Assembly (NCBI GenBank): GCA_023150565.1 | Contig: JAKLKR010000001.1 | Coordinates: 54,804 to 118,803, forward strand | Length of the DNA stretch: 64,000 bases | Reading direction: 5' to 3' | DNA from: Planctomycetota bacterium | GTDB lineage: Bacteria > Planctomycetota > UBA11346 | In this document: positions 8,294-17,963 of the stretch, piece after piece | Numbering within the stretch: position 1 is the stretch's first letter | How the letters are laid out: each line of letters starts with the position of its first letter | Position numbers and translations under genes: made by a program | The notes under the pieces: generated by a model | What the model was told of the DNA's origin: nothing | The model's database searches: none | Seen by the model: the letters and a program-made list of their open reading frames with translations, nothing else

Positions 8294-10047
8294 GCGAACC
8301 CGCCGAGAGCGAGTACCGCCCGCCGTCAACCTGGCGCAAGCTGCTCAATTGGAACACCCTCGGGGTGCTGGTGGTGATCAGCGCGGTATCGGTCAGCCTG
8401 TGGAAGGTCGCTTCGATCCAGCGCAACTACTACAGCGGCGCCCGCACCATCGTGCGCATGGCCCACTGGCAGCTCGAGGGCGGCTACCGCGAAGCCCTGC
8501 AGATCGTCATCGACGATTACAACAAGCTGATGGCGGAACGCTTCAAGCGGGGCGAGATCGCCAAGCCGGTGGAGGTGGTGCAGGTGCCTGTGACCGAGAA
8601 GGTCTATGGCCAGCTGATCAATACCAACCTGCTGGCGCGCTCCGCCCCTGACATCATTTCGATGGGCTTCGCCAACAAGATCAACGGGGCGCAGAAGGCG
8701 CAGTTCTTCCTCTCGCTCGACGAGCAGGTGCGCGAACCGAACCCCTACAATTCCCCTGAATTCCTCGCTGGCGCCGAGATCGACCCTGAACTGGCGCGGG
8801 CCCTGCCGGCGCTGCCCTGGCGCGACACCGCCATGGACGGCATGCGCAGCACCTTCGACATCGACCTGCAGGGCATCTACGCCATCCCCACCAACTTCGT
8901 CAACGCGGGCCGCCTGTCCTACAACAAGGACCTGTTCAAGGCCGCCACCGGCAGCGACGAGCCGCCGCGCACCCTCGGGCAGCTGCTCGACATCTGCGCC
9001 AAGATCAAGGCCTACGGCGACAAGCAGGGCAGGCGCATCACCCCCATCGCCGGCACCCGCTACAACGTCAACCACTTCGACAGCTACAACTTGCCGTTCT
9101 TCGCCTGCTACCGCGATCAGCTCGACCTCAACCGTGATGGCATCGTGGGCGCGATGGAGGGCTGGGGCGCCTTCGGCAGCGGGGTGTTCAACCTCGAGGA
9201 CAAGCCCTTCGTCGAGCTGACCGAGGCCTGCCAGGCGATCTCCAACCAGTTCCCGCCCGGATTCCTGGCCCTCGAGCGCGATTCCGCCACCTACCTGTTC
9301 ACCCAGGGTGAGGCGGCGATGCACCTCACCGGTTCGTGGGATGCCGGCACCCTCTTCCGCCTCACCGCGGGCAAGTTCCGCATGGGCATCACCGACTTCC
9401 CGCTGCCGGCTCCCGGCGAGAGATGGGGAGACCCGGTCAAGCACCCCGCCAGCGAGGCGAGCAAGACCGGCGGCAACTCCTTCGGCGTCTACAAGTTCGG
9501 CAACGTCCCCGAATCCATAGACTTCCTGCGCTACCTGACCAGCTACGTGCAGAACCAGCGCTACAACCGCGCCGCCGACTGGGTGCCCAACATCATCGGC
9601 ACCTCGCCCGATGCGCGCATGGCGGCCTACGTCCCGCGCCTGGATGGCATCCAGCCCACCACCTGGGTGCCTGATGGCGCCGAGGGCAAGCAGGTGGCAT
9701 CGATCTTCAATGGCCAGATGCAGTCGCTGCTGAGCGGCGAGGCTGATGCCGCCCAGGTGATCGCCAAGGTCAAGAATGCCTACGCCGATCCCGCAATCGG
9801 CGAACCGGTGATCTGGTCGGAATTCTACGACAATCAGAAGGTCTACCTGCGCACGCTCGAGCGCACCCTGGCTGTCCAGAGCGCGATCTCGCAGATCGCC
9901 GGCGCCGATCAGGCCGAGGCCGACCGGCGATACCGCACCCTGCTCGCCACCCAGGTGGTGCGGACCAACGCCGAGGATCTGCGCCTGATCTGGTTGCAGA
10001 CCATCGGAGCCAAGACCAACAAGCCCTTCCCGGAGCCGAACCGATGA
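8290..10047 (+). CDS. Extracellular solute-binding protein, membrane-anchored
   Basis: A 585-residue family 1 (sugar-type) solute-binding protein. The GTG at 8290 overlaps the previous stop and starts VSEPAESEYRPPSTWRKLLN. One transmembrane segment at about residues 22-38 (NTLGVLVVISAVSVSLW) follows, with no lipobox, so the protein should be held in the inner membrane by an uncleaved anchor. The rest shows family features: IPTNFVNAGRLSYNKDLFKA, a GEAAMHLTGSW segment and GGNSFGVYKFG. A segment DLNRDGIVGAMEGWG resembles a calcium-binding EF-hand or dockerin-type loop. It overlaps the first permease gene by ATGA. It delivers substrate, probably an oligosaccharide, to the permeases downstream. 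Confidence 0.87.
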   Translation: MSEPAESEYRPPSTWRKLLNWNTLGVLVVISAVSVSLWKVASIQRNYYSGARTIVRMAHWQLEGGYREALQIVIDDYNKLMAERFKRGEIAKPVEVVQVPVTEKVYGQLINTNLLARSAPDIISMGFANKINGAQKAQFFLSLDEQVREPNPYNSPEFLAGAEIDPELARALPALPWRDTAMDGMRSTFDIDLQGIYAIPTNFVNAGRLSYNKDLFKAATGSDEPPRTLGQLLDICAKIKAYGDKQGRRITPIAGTRYNVNHFDSYNLPFFACYRDQLDLNRDGIVGAMEGWGAFGSGVFNLEDKPFVELTEACQAISNQFPPGFLALERDSATYLFTQGEAAMHLTGSWDAGTLFRLTAGKFRMGITDFPLPAPGERWGDPVKHPASEASKTGGNSFGVYKFGNVPESIDFLRYLTSYVQNQRYNRAADWVPNIIGTSPDARMAAYVPRLDGIQPTTWVPDGAEGKQVASIFNGQMQSLLSGEADAAQVIAKVKNAYADPAIGEPVIWSEFYDNQKVYLRTLERTLAVQSAISQIAGADQAEADRRYRTLLATQVVRTNAEDLRLIWLQTIGAKTNKPFPEPNR

Positions 10048-11498
10048 GCGGCGATAGCACCCCCCGTACCGGGGAGACCCGGCGCGCCGCCGCCGCCGGG
10101 ACGATCGAGATCCCGGTCGACGGTGCCGGCTCGATGGCGCGCTGGTGGCCGCGCGCCCGTTTCGTCGCCATGCTCTGGCTGATGATGCTGCCCACCATCG
10201 CCGGGCTGGCGATCTTCACCTACTTCCCCAATCTCGAGACGGTCAAGTATTCGCTCTACAAGTGGGATGGCGGCGCGGTCGAGGAATTCCGCCTCTTCTA
10301 CAACTTCAAGCAGATCTTCGGCGGCGGGGATCCGCGCTACTGGGCGGCGTTCTCGCTCATCGGCGTGCTGCTGGCGGCCAACCTGGTGAAGATGTGGCCG
10401 TCGATCTTCACCGCTATCGTGCTGCACCGGCTCAAGAGCGAGCGCTGGCAGTTCTTCTACCGCGTGCTGTTCGTGGTGCCGATGGTGATCCCCGGCCTGG
10501 TCGGGCTGCTGCTGTGGAAGGGCTATTACGATCCCAACGTGGGTTTGTTCAACAAGCTGCTCAACGGCATCGGGCTGATGCCGGTCCTCAACAGCCTCGA
10601 CACCGCCATGCCGGCCCTAGCCGCCTTCGTGAACGGCAACCTGCTGGTGTGGAATTCCGCCAACCCGCTGTGGTCGATCCTTCTGCTTCCCACCCAGATC
10701 ATCACCCCGCTCTTCGGCGGGCTGTGGGGCATGCTGGTGTTCGGCTTCGTCCTGCTGCTGCTGCGCGATGGCGTGCAGACCATACCCGGGCGCTGGATGC
10801 TGTGGGTGATGGTGATGGCCTTCGCGGTGCTCACCTGGGGCCCCAATCCCTTCGAGAATCCCCTGCCCTTCCTCGCCCGTGGGCTCATCCTGCTCGGCGG
10901 CGGCGCGCTGCTGGTGGAATGGCTGCGCAAGCGCGACTCGATCGAAGGCAAGGACGTGGTCGCCCGCATCGCCGCCGGGGTGCTGATCACCGCCGGCCTG
11001 CTGGTGCTGCTGTCCAAGATCTGGGTCGATCCCACCAACGCCTTCATCAACGGCAACCCGTCGTGGCTCGGCCACAGCAAGCTGGTGGTGCCGGCGGTGA
11101 TCGTGTGGGGCTTCCCCTGGATCGGCACCGTCGGCGTGCTGATCTACCTCGCCGGCCTGGCCAACATCAGCAAGGAGGTCTATGAGGCCGCCGAACTCGA
11201 TGGCATCGGCTTCTGGGGCAAGATCTTCCGCATCGAGATCCCGCTCATCCTGACCCAGGTGCGTATCAACCTCATCTTCCTCACCATCGGCACCCTCAAC
11301 GAATACGGCTTCTTCCTCATCCTGCTCGGTCCCGACGGGGGACCCGACAACGCCGGCCTCACCCCCGGGTTGTACATGTACCAGAAGGCCTTCATCCAGA
11401 GCGAGATGGGCTATGCCTGCGCGCTCGGCATGGTGATGTTCACCCTCATCCTGTTCCTGACCATCGTGTACCAGAGGCACCTCAAGGTGGACAAGTGA
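10044..11498 (+). CDS. ABC sugar-type permease, MalF/UgpA family, with inserted helices
   Basis: A 484-residue inner-membrane permease. The N-terminal helix (FVAMLWLMMLPTIAGLAIFT), the block FYRVLFVVPMVIPGLVGLLL and the coupling (EAA) motif EAAELDGIGFWGKIFRIEIP at residues 381-400 place it in the MalF/UgpA group. Those proteins usually have 290-320 residues. Here about 150 residues (182-330) with four or five extra hydrophobic segments sit just before the conserved WLG...P segment. The frame is uninterrupted and the sequence composition matches the rest, so this looks like a real domain insertion. It pairs with the MalG-type permease that follows one base later. Confidence 0.9.
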   Translation: MSGDSTPRTGETRRAAAAGTIEIPVDGAGSMARWWPRARFVAMLWLMMLPTIAGLAIFTYFPNLETVKYSLYKWDGGAVEEFRLFYNFKQIFGGGDPRYWAAFSLIGVLLAANLVKMWPSIFTAIVLHRLKSERWQFFYRVLFVVPMVIPGLVGLLLWKGYYDPNVGLFNKLLNGIGLMPVLNSLDTAMPALAAFVNGNLLVWNSANPLWSILLLPTQIITPLFGGLWGMLVFGFVLLLLRDGVQTIPGRWMLWVMVMAFAVLTWGPNPFENPLPFLARGLILLGGGALLVEWLRKRDSIEGKDVVARIAAGVLITAGLLVLLSKIWVDPTNAFINGNPSWLGHSKLVVPAVIVWGFPWIGTVGVLIYLAGLANISKEVYEAAELDGIGFWGKIFRIEIPLILTQVRINLIFLTIGTLNEYGFFLILLGPDGGPDNAGLTPGLYMYQKAFIQSEMGYACALGMVMFTLILFLTIVYQRHLKVDK

Positions 11499-11499
11499 C

Positions 11500-12339
11500 A
11501 TGACCCACCAGTCCCACCTCCGTTTCAAGGAATGGTGCAAGCACGCCCTGCTGTGCTGCGTGCTGTTCTTCGCCTTCGTGCCGTTCTTCCTGATGCTGAT
11601 GATCAGCCTCAAGACCAACGACCAGTACACCACCAACCCCTGGTGGTTCGATGCGCCCTCGCAATGGTGCTGGGCCAACTGGACCAAGGGCTGGAACACC
11701 GTCGGCCACTACATCACCAATTCGATCGTGGTGGCGGTGGGCTCGGTGCTGCTGTGCCTGACCATCAGCATCCCCACCAGCTATGTCATCGCCCGCTACC
11801 GCTTCCCGGGGCGCGAACTGGTCTACTACGCGCTGATGGCCACCATGTTCCTGCCCGGCGGTGCCGCCGCGCTGGTGACCACCTTCAAGCTGATCAGCTC
11901 GATGGGCCTGGTGAACAACCTCGCCGCGCTGGTGCTGCTCTCGGGCATCGGCGGCCAGGTGAGCTGCGTGTTCATCCTGCGCCAGTTCATCGAGGAGATC
12001 CCCAAGGAGCTGTTCGAATCGGCCTCGATCGACGGCGCCGGCCATCTGCGCCAGATGTGGTCGATCATGCTGCCGCTGTCCGGGCCGGTGATCGGCACCC
12101 TGGCGATCATGAACTTCCTCGGCGCCTGGAACGACCTGATCATGCCGCTGATCCTCCTGCGCGACGACCAGATGCTCACCATCCCGGTCGGCCTGATGCG
12201 CCTCGACGGCGAGTACGTCAAGATGTGGGGCGAGCTGATGGCCGGCTATTCGATCGCCGCCATCCCCCTGGTCATCCTCTTCCTGTTCACCATTCGTCTC
12301 TTCGTCCGCGGCCTCACCGCGGGCGCGGTCAAGGGCTGA
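11500..12339 (+). CDS. ABC sugar-type permease, MalG/UgpE family
   Basis: A 279-residue inner-membrane permease with six predicted helices. The EAA coupling motif is ELFESASIDGAGHLRQMWSI near residue 170, followed by the PLSGPVIGTLAIMNFLGAWN segment usual for MalG proteins. Size is normal for the family, unlike its larger partner. It begins one base after the preceding gene and the ATPase gene follows after three bases. Together they form the membrane channel of a carbohydrate uptake (CUT1-type) importer. Confidence 0.93.
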   Translation: MTHQSHLRFKEWCKHALLCCVLFFAFVPFFLMLMISLKTNDQYTTNPWWFDAPSQWCWANWTKGWNTVGHYITNSIVVAVGSVLLCLTISIPTSYVIARYRFPGRELVYYALMATMFLPGGAAALVTTFKLISSMGLVNNLAALVLLSGIGGQVSCVFILRQFIEEIPKELFESASIDGAGHLRQMWSIMLPLSGPVIGTLAIMNFLGAWNDLIMPLILLRDDQMLTIPVGLMRLDGEYVKMWGELMAGYSIAAIPLVILFLFTIRLFVRGLTAGAVKG

Positions 12340-12342
12340 GCC

Positions 12343-13482
12343 ATGGCAGGCATCCTCATCAAGGATCTCCAGAAGATCTACGACAACGGCTATCACGCGG
12401 TCAAGGACGCCAACCTCGAGATTCGCGACAGGGAGTTCATGGTCCTGGTCGGGCCCTCGGGTTGCGGCAAGACCACCACCCTGCGCATGATCGCCGGGCT
12501 GGAGGACATCAGCGGCGGCGAGATCCGCATCGGTGAGCGCCGGCTCAACGAGGTGGCGCCCAAGGACCGCGACATCGCCATGGTGTTCCAGAGCTACGCG
12601 CTCTACCCGCACATGTCGGTGTACGAGAACATGGCCTTCGCCCTGCGTCTGCGCAAGATGCCCAAGCCCGAGATCCATGCCAAGGTGATGGAAGCGGCCA
12701 AGATGCTCAGCCTGGGCAACCAGCTCGAGAAGCTGCCCAAGCAGCTTTCCGGCGGCCAGCGCCAGCGCGTCGCCCTCGGGCGTGCGATCGTGCGCCAGCC
12801 CAAGGCATTCCTCTTCGATGAGCCGCTCTCGAACCTCGACGCCAAGCTGCGCGGCGAGATGCGCTATGAGCTCAAGTCGCTGCAGACCCGCCTGGCCACC
12901 ACCGCGGTGTACGTGACCCACGACCAGATCGAGGCCATGACCCTGGGCGACCGCATCACGGTGATGAGCGTGGGCGAGATCCAGCAGGTGGCCCCGCCCA
13001 CGGTGGTCTACGAGTTCCCCTACAACCGCTTCGTGGCCAGCTTCATCGGCACCCCGCCGATGAATTTCGTGACCGGCAAGCTGGTGCGCGAAGGCGACAC
13101 CTGGTCGTGCGAGATGGCCAAGGGCCAGCGCTTCACCCTGGGCATGAAGGAGCGCGGCAAGCTGGCCGAGAACCTGGGCAAGGACGTGGTCCTGGGCGTC
13201 CGTCCGGAGCACCTGCATGCGCCCCAGGTGGCGCCGGCGGGCTGCGCCGTCTGCCCGATGAAGGTCGACGTGGTCGAGCACATGGGCGACCACCAGTACA
13301 TCTACCTGCTCCTCGATGGCGTCGAGGACACCGTGATCATGAAGGCGCCGCCCCAGGTGAAGGCCGCCCCCGGCGACATCATGCCGGTGCATCTCGACAC
13401 CGCTGCCGGCCACTTGTTCGCCGGTACCCACGAGCACGCCCCCAACATCACCCTGCCGGCGGGATTCCCGCGCCAGCAGTGA
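12343..13482 (+). CDS. ABC importer ATPase, MalK/UgpC family
   Basis: A 379-residue ATPase that energises carbohydrate import. Walker [10 protein letters not shown] is at residues 37-45, the Q-loop [17 protein letters not shown] at 81-97, the signature LSGGQ at 135-139, and Walker B FLFDEP at 156-161 with the D-loop SNLD. The C-terminal third forms the TOBE/regulatory domain typical of MalK and UgpC. It is the last gene of the operon; a terminator follows. MalK proteins are often shared between importers, so it may serve other CUT1 systems of the cell. Confidence 0.95.
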   Translation: MAGILIKDLQKIYDNGYHAVKDANLEIRDREFMVLVGPSGCGKTTTLRMIAGLEDISGGEIRIGERRLNEVAPKDRDIAMVFQSYALYPHMSVYENMAFALRLRKMPKPEIHAKVMEAAKMLSLGNQLEKLPKQLSGGQRQRVALGRAIVRQPKAFLFDEPLSNLDAKLRGEMRYELKSLQTRLATTAVYVTHDQIEAMTLGDRITVMSVGEIQQVAPPTVVYEFPYNRFVASFIGTPPMNFVTGKLVREGDTWSCEMAKGQRFTLGMKERGKLAENLGKDVVLGVRPEHLHAPQVAPAGCAVCPMKVDVVEHMGDHQYIYLLLDGVEDTVIMKAPPQVKAAPGDIMPVHLDTAAGHLFAGTHEHAPNITLPAGFPRQQ

Positions 13483-13507
13483 CCGTGGTTTGCTGAGGGA
13501 AACGGCA

Positions 13508-13542
13508 CAGCCGCGGCCCAAAGGTCGCGGCTGGCTTGTTTT
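13508..13542 (+). terminator. Terminator of the ABC operon
   Basis: CAGCCGCGGCC (13508-13518) pairs with GGTCGCGGCTG (13523-13533), with one G-T wobble and a CAAA loop, followed by GCTTGTTTT. It lies 26 bases after the ATPase stop and about 95 bases before fusA, isolating the two transcription units. Confidence 0.85.
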
Positions 13543-13636
13543 CCGGGATCAGGCGCTACTCGGCCCTTGCCCGAGGGGGGGTGTCGTCCATGATCCCGCC
13601 CCCCATAAACGAGAACAGAACGTTCGCGGAGCAGTC

Positions 13637-15736
13637 ATGGCCCTGAACCTCGCCAAGATGCGCAATTTCGGCATCGTCGCCCACATCGACTCGGGCAAGA
13701 CCACGGTGTCCGAGCGCATTCTCTACTACACCGGCAAGAAGCACAAGATCGGCGAGGTGCACGAGGGTGCCACCACCACCGACTGGATGAAGGAGGAGCA
13801 GGAGCGCGGCATCACCATCACGGCCGCGGCCGTGTTCTGCTCGTGGCGCGACCACTACATCAACCTCATCGACACCCCCGGACACGTGGACTTCACCGCC
13901 GAGGTGGAACGCTCCTGCCGCGTCCTCGATGGCGCGGTGGTGGTGTTCTGCGCAGTCGCCGGGGTGCAGGCCCAGTCCGAGACGGTGTGGCGCCAGGCCA
14001 ACAAGTACTCGGTGCCCCGTCTGGTGTTCGTCAACAAGATGGATCGCATGGGCGCCAACTTCGAGCGCGTGGTCGGCCAGGTGAAGGAGCGCCTGGGCGG
14101 CAACCCGGTGCCCATCCAGATGCCGATCGGCGCTGGCGACGAATACATCGGCCTGATCGACCTGCTGACCATGAAGGCCTACTACTATGAAGGCGATAAG
14201 GGTGAGGACCAGGTCGAGCGCGACATCCCCGCCGAGCTCAAGGCCGAGGCCGAGAAGCGCCGCCACGCGATGATGGATGCCATCGCCTCGAATTGCGGCG
14301 AGGAGGAGATCGAGATGGCCTATCTCGACAAGGGCGAGCTGACCAACGACCAGATCATGGCTGGTCTTCGCGCCGGCTGCCGCACCTTCAAGCTCCAGCC
14401 CATGCTCCAGGGGTCGGCCCTGCGCAACAAGGGCGTGCAGAAGCTGCTCGACGCGGTGATCGACATCCTGCCCAACCCCAAGGATGCGCATTCGATCAAG
14501 CAGTTCGAACTCGAGGACATCACCAAGTCCAATCCGTCGCCGACCGCCTGCGATCCCAAGGCGCCGCTGCGCGCCATGGTGTTCAAGATCATGAACATGC
14601 CCAACCTCGGCGACGTGTCGTTCGTGCGCGTCTACCAGGGCCTGCTCCAGGAAGGCGACCAGCTGGTGTGCCAGCCCTCAGGCAAGACCGAGCGCGCCGG
14701 GCGCCTGGTCAAGCTGGTGGGTTCCGCCCCGCACAAGATCGAGGATTCGCCCGCCGGCGACATCTGCGCCATCGTCGGGCTCAAGAACACCCAGACCGGC
14801 GACACCCTCTGCCACCAGAGCGACAACAAGCCGATGATGCTCGAAGGCATCACCTTCGCCAAGCCGGTCATCACCATGGCCATCGAGCCCAAGTCCAACC
14901 AGGACAAGGAGAAGATGGCCTACGCCCTGCAGCGCCTGGAGCGCGAGGACCCCACCTTCAAGAAGTGGACCGACCCCGAGACCTCGCAGCTGATCATCGC
15001 CGGCATGGGCGAGCTGCACCTCGAGGTGCTCAGCCACCGTATCCGCGACGAATACAAGGTCGACGCGGTGGTCGGCAAGCCCAAGGTGAGCTACCGCGAG
15101 ACCATCTCCAAGTCGCTCGAGATCCGCGGCAAGCACGTCAAGCAGTCGGGTGGACGCGGCCAGTACGGCGATTGCGTGGTCAAGATCCGCCCGCTCACCG
15201 ACGAGGAGAAGGCGGCCGGCAACGAGTTCATCTGGCTCGACTCGATCAGCCAGGGCCGCGTGCCGCGCGAATACCGCCCGGCGATCGAGGAGGGCGTGCG
15301 CTACGAGCTGCAGCGCGGCTACCTCGCCGGCTTCCCCTGCATCAACGTGCACGTCGAGCTGATCGACGGTTCCTACCATGATGTCGACTCCAGCCAGGAG
15401 GCCTTCATCGCCGCCGGCCGCCTCGCCATCCGTGAAGCCTACCCCAAGCTCGGCATGCAGCTGCTCGAGCCGTGGATGAAGGTCGAGGTCGAGACCCCCG
15501 ACCAGTTCACCGGCACCATCATGGGCTCGTTGCAGTCCAAGCGTGCGATGATCACCGAGACCCTCGACCGCGGCACCAACAAGATCATCCGCTGCGAGGT
15601 CCCCCTCGGCGAGATGTTCGGCTACACCACCGAGCTGCGCTCGATGTCGCAGGGCCGCGCCGGCTTCTCGATGGAGCCGAGCGAGTACAAGACCGTGCCC
15701 CAGTCGATGGTCGAGAAGGTCGCCAAGAAGGGCTGA
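13637..15736 (+). CDS. fusA: Translation elongation factor G
   Basis: A 699-residue GTPase that drives ribosomal translocation. The P-loop AHIDSGKTT is at residues 15-23, followed by switch I with [10 protein letters not shown], the G3 DTPGHVDFT and the G4 NKMDR. All EF-G domains appear present up to [20 protein letters not shown] near the end. I start at 13637, where [20 protein letters not shown] gives the family N-terminus behind GCGGAG; an upstream in-frame start at 13490 would add 49 unrelated residues through the ABC terminator. The gene stands alone rather than in a str operon (no rpsL, rpsG or tuf beside it), so it may be one of several EF-G copies. Confidence 0.95.
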   Translation: MALNLAKMRNFGIVAHIDSGKTTVSERILYYTGKKHKIGEVHEGATTTDWMKEEQERGITITAAAVFCSWRDHYINLIDTPGHVDFTAEVERSCRVLDGAVVVFCAVAGVQAQSETVWRQANKYSVPRLVFVNKMDRMGANFERVVGQVKERLGGNPVPIQMPIGAGDEYIGLIDLLTMKAYYYEGDKGEDQVERDIPAELKAEAEKRRHAMMDAIASNCGEEEIEMAYLDKGELTNDQIMAGLRAGCRTFKLQPMLQGSALRNKGVQKLLDAVIDILPNPKDAHSIKQFELEDITKSNPSPTACDPKAPLRAMVFKIMNMPNLGDVSFVRVYQGLLQEGDQLVCQPSGKTERAGRLVKLVGSAPHKIEDSPAGDICAIVGLKNTQTGDTLCHQSDNKPMMLEGITFAKPVITMAIEPKSNQDKEKMAYALQRLEREDPTFKKWTDPETSQLIIAGMGELHLEVLSHRIRDEYKVDAVVGKPKVSYRETISKSLEIRGKHVKQSGGRGQYGDCVVKIRPLTDEEKAAGNEFIWLDSISQGRVPREYRPAIEEGVRYELQRGYLAGFPCINVHVELIDGSYHDVDSSQEAFIAAGRLAIREAYPKLGMQLLEPWMKVEVETPDQFTGTIMGSLQSKRAMITETLDRGTNKIIRCEVPLGEMFGYTTELRSMSQGRAGFSMEPSEYKTVPQSMVEKVAKKG

Positions 15737-15763
15737 TCCCCCTCGGAGCGGACTCGGACCACG

Positions 15764-15798
15764 GGGGTCGCGCCATCGGCGCGGCCCCTGTCCTTTTT
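15764..15798 (+). terminator. Terminator after fusA
   Basis: GGGGTCGCGCC (15764-15774) pairs with GGCGCGGCCCC (15778-15788), with one wobble and an ATC loop, followed by TGTCCTTTTT. It ends at the stop codon of the convergent gspF-like gene, so it may stop transcription from both sides. Confidence 0.8.
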
Positions 15799-16775
15799 CA
15801 GCCGCCGCCCATCGCCTCGTCGGCCATCGCCATCGCACCGCCCATCGCCTGGCTCCACATCATCAGCACGGTGCAGGCGGCGGTGATCATGGCGATCGCG
15901 TAGACGATCCCGGTGGCGATCTTGGCGGTCCAGCGCAGGCGCGAGGCGAAGCGCTCCTCGGCCAGGGTGGCGACCTGGGCGAGGGCGCGGTCGAGGCGTC
16001 CGCCGGCTTCGCCGGTCTGGACCAACGCCAGGAGGTCGCCGCCGATCCCGCCGTGGGCGAGGCCCTCGGCGACGCTGCCCAGGCGCCGTTCCTCGATGCT
16101 CACCCCGGCCTCCGCCAGGCGGGCGCCCATCGCCTGGTTGCCGCAGGCGCCGGCGGCGAGCGCGAACGCCGCCTGGACGCGCATGCCGGCCGAGAACGCC
16201 GCCTCCAGCACCGCGGCGGTATTCGCGGTCAGCATCGGCATGGCCAGGAACGTGAACGGCCGGCGCAGCATCAGCCGGCCGAACAGGCCGCTGCGTCCGG
16301 TGGCCCAGCCGGCTGCCGCCAGTGCGGCGATGATGCCCCACAGGCAGGCCGGTCCGGCCAGCAGCCAGAGGGGGTCGCTGCGTCCGAGCACCGCCCCTGG
16401 CACCGCCGGGGCGATCAGCGCCGCATGCAGCAGCAGGGCCGGGTAGATCAGGCGCCCTACCGCTTCATCGCGGGTGCGGGCCAGGCGTTCGCAGATGCCG
16501 GCGATGCGGCGGCAGCAGTCCGGCAGGCGGCCGCTCTCCTCGCCGGCGCGCACCAGCGCCACCACCAGCGGGGCTTCGCCCGAGGCCTCCAGGACCGTCC
16601 ACAGATGGGTGCCGGCTTCGCAGGATGCCGACCAGGAGGCGCTGGTCGTGGTCATCGCTCCGCCGGCGGTGGCTCCGGCCAGCACCAGCGAGCGTCCGAT
16701 CGGCAGGCCCGCATCGAGGAGGCCGGCGAGCTGGCCATGGAACAGCGCCGTGCGCCGCCAGCCGGCCAGGGTCAT
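15798..16775 (-). CDS. Type II secretion/type IV pilus inner-membrane platform protein, GspF/PilC-like
   Basis: A 325-residue protein with two copies of the GspF domain. Copy one shows LLDAGLPIGRSLVLAG and LVRAGEESGRLPDCCRRIAG; copy two shows AAFSAGMRVQAAFALAAGAC and LVQTGEAGGRLDRALAQVA. Hydrophobic segments lie mid-protein and at the C-terminus. It is shorter than the typical 400 residues, mostly by lacking the N-terminal extension. The ATG overlaps the coaD stop as ATGA. An in-frame extension upstream is the coaD gene read in another frame. It may be the platform for the pilus-like system at 19.4-32 kb, although it is on the other strand and its assembly ATPase is not in this window. Confidence 0.8.
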   Translation of the reverse strand: MTLAGWRRTALFHGQLAGLLDAGLPIGRSLVLAGATAGGAMTTTSASWSASCEAGTHLWTVLEASGEAPLVVALVRAGEESGRLPDCCRRIAGICERLARTRDEAVGRLIYPALLLHAALIAPAVPGAVLGRSDPLWLLAGPACLWGIIAALAAAGWATGRSGLFGRLMLRRPFTFLAMPMLTANTAAVLEAAFSAGMRVQAAFALAAGACGNQAMGARLAEAGVSIEERRLGSVAEGLAHGGIGGDLLALVQTGEAGGRLDRALAQVATLAEERFASRLRWTAKIATGIVYAIAMITAACTVLMMWSQAMGGAMAMADEAMGGG

Positions 16776-17239
16776 GGCGGGGGGGCGGTCAGGGCGGCGG
16801 CGACCGCGGGCGGCACCAGCGCCTCGATGCCCAGGCCGGCGGCATGGACCTGGCGCACGAAGCTGGAACTGAGGTGCGCGAGCGCCCCCGGGGCGAGCAG
16901 CAGGATGGTGTCGAGGCCGAGCTGGCGGTGGTGCTCGGCCATCGCCCGCTCGTGGTCGAGGTCGGCGGCCGAGCGCACTCCGCGCAGCAGGGCATCGAGA
17001 TGCCGCTCGCGGGCGAAATGCAGGGTCGCCCCCTGGTAGGTGGCGACCTCGACCCGGGCGAGGTGGGCGCAGCAGGCGCGCAGCAATGAGACCCGGTGCT
17101 CGACCGGCAGCCATCCGCGCTTGTCCGGATGCACGGCCACCGCCACCACAAGCCGGCCGCCCAGGGCCGCCCCGCGGGTGATCAGGTCGAGATGCCCGAG
17201 GTGGGGCGGATCGAAGGACCCGGGAAACAGCAGGTTCAT
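16772..17239 (-). CDS. coaD: Phosphopantetheine adenylyltransferase
   Basis: A 155-residue nucleotidyltransferase for the penultimate step of coenzyme A synthesis: 4'-phosphopantetheine plus ATP gives dephospho-CoA. The start MNLLFPGSFDPPHLGHLDLI has the HxGH ATP-binding motif at residues 13-16. The family blocks HPDKRG and LRGVRSAADLDHERAMAEHH follow. The usual SSSxVRE-like motif appears as SSSFVRQVHAAG. I chose the ATG at 17239; longer frames upstream are not conserved in character. It lies between a secreted unknown and the gspF-like gene in one minus-strand unit. Confidence 0.93.
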   Translation of the reverse strand: MNLLFPGSFDPPHLGHLDLITRGAALGGRLVVAVAVHPDKRGWLPVEHRVSLLRACCAHLARVEVATYQGATLHFARERHLDALLRGVRSAADLDHERAMAEHHRQLGLDTILLLAPGALAHLSSSFVRQVHAAGLGIEALVPPAVAAALTAPPP

Positions 17240-17273
17240 GATGTGGAGGTCTACGGTGTGGACGTACGCGCGG

Positions 17274-17963
17274 TTACTGCGCGTCTTCCTGGATGCGCGC
17301 GATGAGGTCGGCGGCCAGGGTCTCTTCGCCGCCACCATCGGTATGCGCCACCCGTACCGACACCAAGGTGCCGTCGGCGTCGACCCGGCGCGAGATCAGG
17401 TAGTACATCTTGGTGCCGCCCTGGCGGAAATAGATGCGCACCGGCTTGCCGAGATCGTCGGGGGCCTGGCGCTTTTCCGCCCTGGCCTCAGCCGCGGTGG
17501 CCGGGGTGGCGGGGTTGCCGTCCGGCTTGGCGATCTCTGACTCGACCTTCTTGATCTCCTTCTCGACCTTGGCCAATGCCTGCTTGGTCTTCTGCTGTTC
17601 CTGCCACTTGCCGTACCACGCCTGCCAGTCCGCCGGCCGCTTGGGGCGGTCGGCGCTGCCATCCCCGGGACCTCCGGCCTGCAGGCCGGTGCGCGTGCGC
17701 AGGGCCGACATCACCGCCTCGGCGGCCTGGCGGTCGTCGACCTTGGCCATCAGGATGGGCACGATGTCGGCATCGTCGCCGCTCGATTTCGCGGCCAGTG
17801 CCGCCACCGCCGCCTTCTTGGCGCTGGCATCGTCGCCGGCGAAGGCCTTGTTGAAGGCCTCGACCGCCTTGGCGTTCACCGGCGTCTTCTTGGGGGCATC
17901 GGCGGCGGCGGCTCCGGCGCACAGGGCCAGGGCCAGGAAGAGGGCAGGGGCGCGGTGGGTCAT
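17274..17963 (-). CDS. Secreted hypothetical protein with a coiled-coil segment
   Basis: A 229-residue protein with a clear Sec signal (APALFLALALCAGAAAADA). The mature part begins with an Ala-rich helical region resembling HEAT-type helices, has a Lys/Glu-rich coiled coil around residues 130-160 (KQALAKVEKEIKKVESEIAK), and ends with a small beta-rich part. I do not recognise a family. Its ATG overlaps the stop of the DJ-1-like gene and it is followed after 34 bases by coaD, so it is in the same transcription unit. Confidence 0.7.
   Translation of the reverse strand: MTHRAPALFLALALCAGAAAADAPKKTPVNAKAVEAFNKAFAGDDASAKKAAVAALAAKSSGDDADIVPILMAKVDDRQAAEAVMSALRTRTGLQAGGPGDGSADRPKRPADWQAWYGKWQEQQKTKQALAKVEKEIKKVESEIAKPDGNPATPATAAEARAEKRQAPDDLGKPVRIYFRQGGTKMYYLISRRVDADGTLVSVRVAHTDGGGEETLAADLIARIQEDAQ

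Noticed and set aside
13490-13636. Upstream start for fusA
   Set aside because: The 49 extra residues would run through the terminator of the ABC operon and do not resemble EF-G. The conserved start is at 13637.
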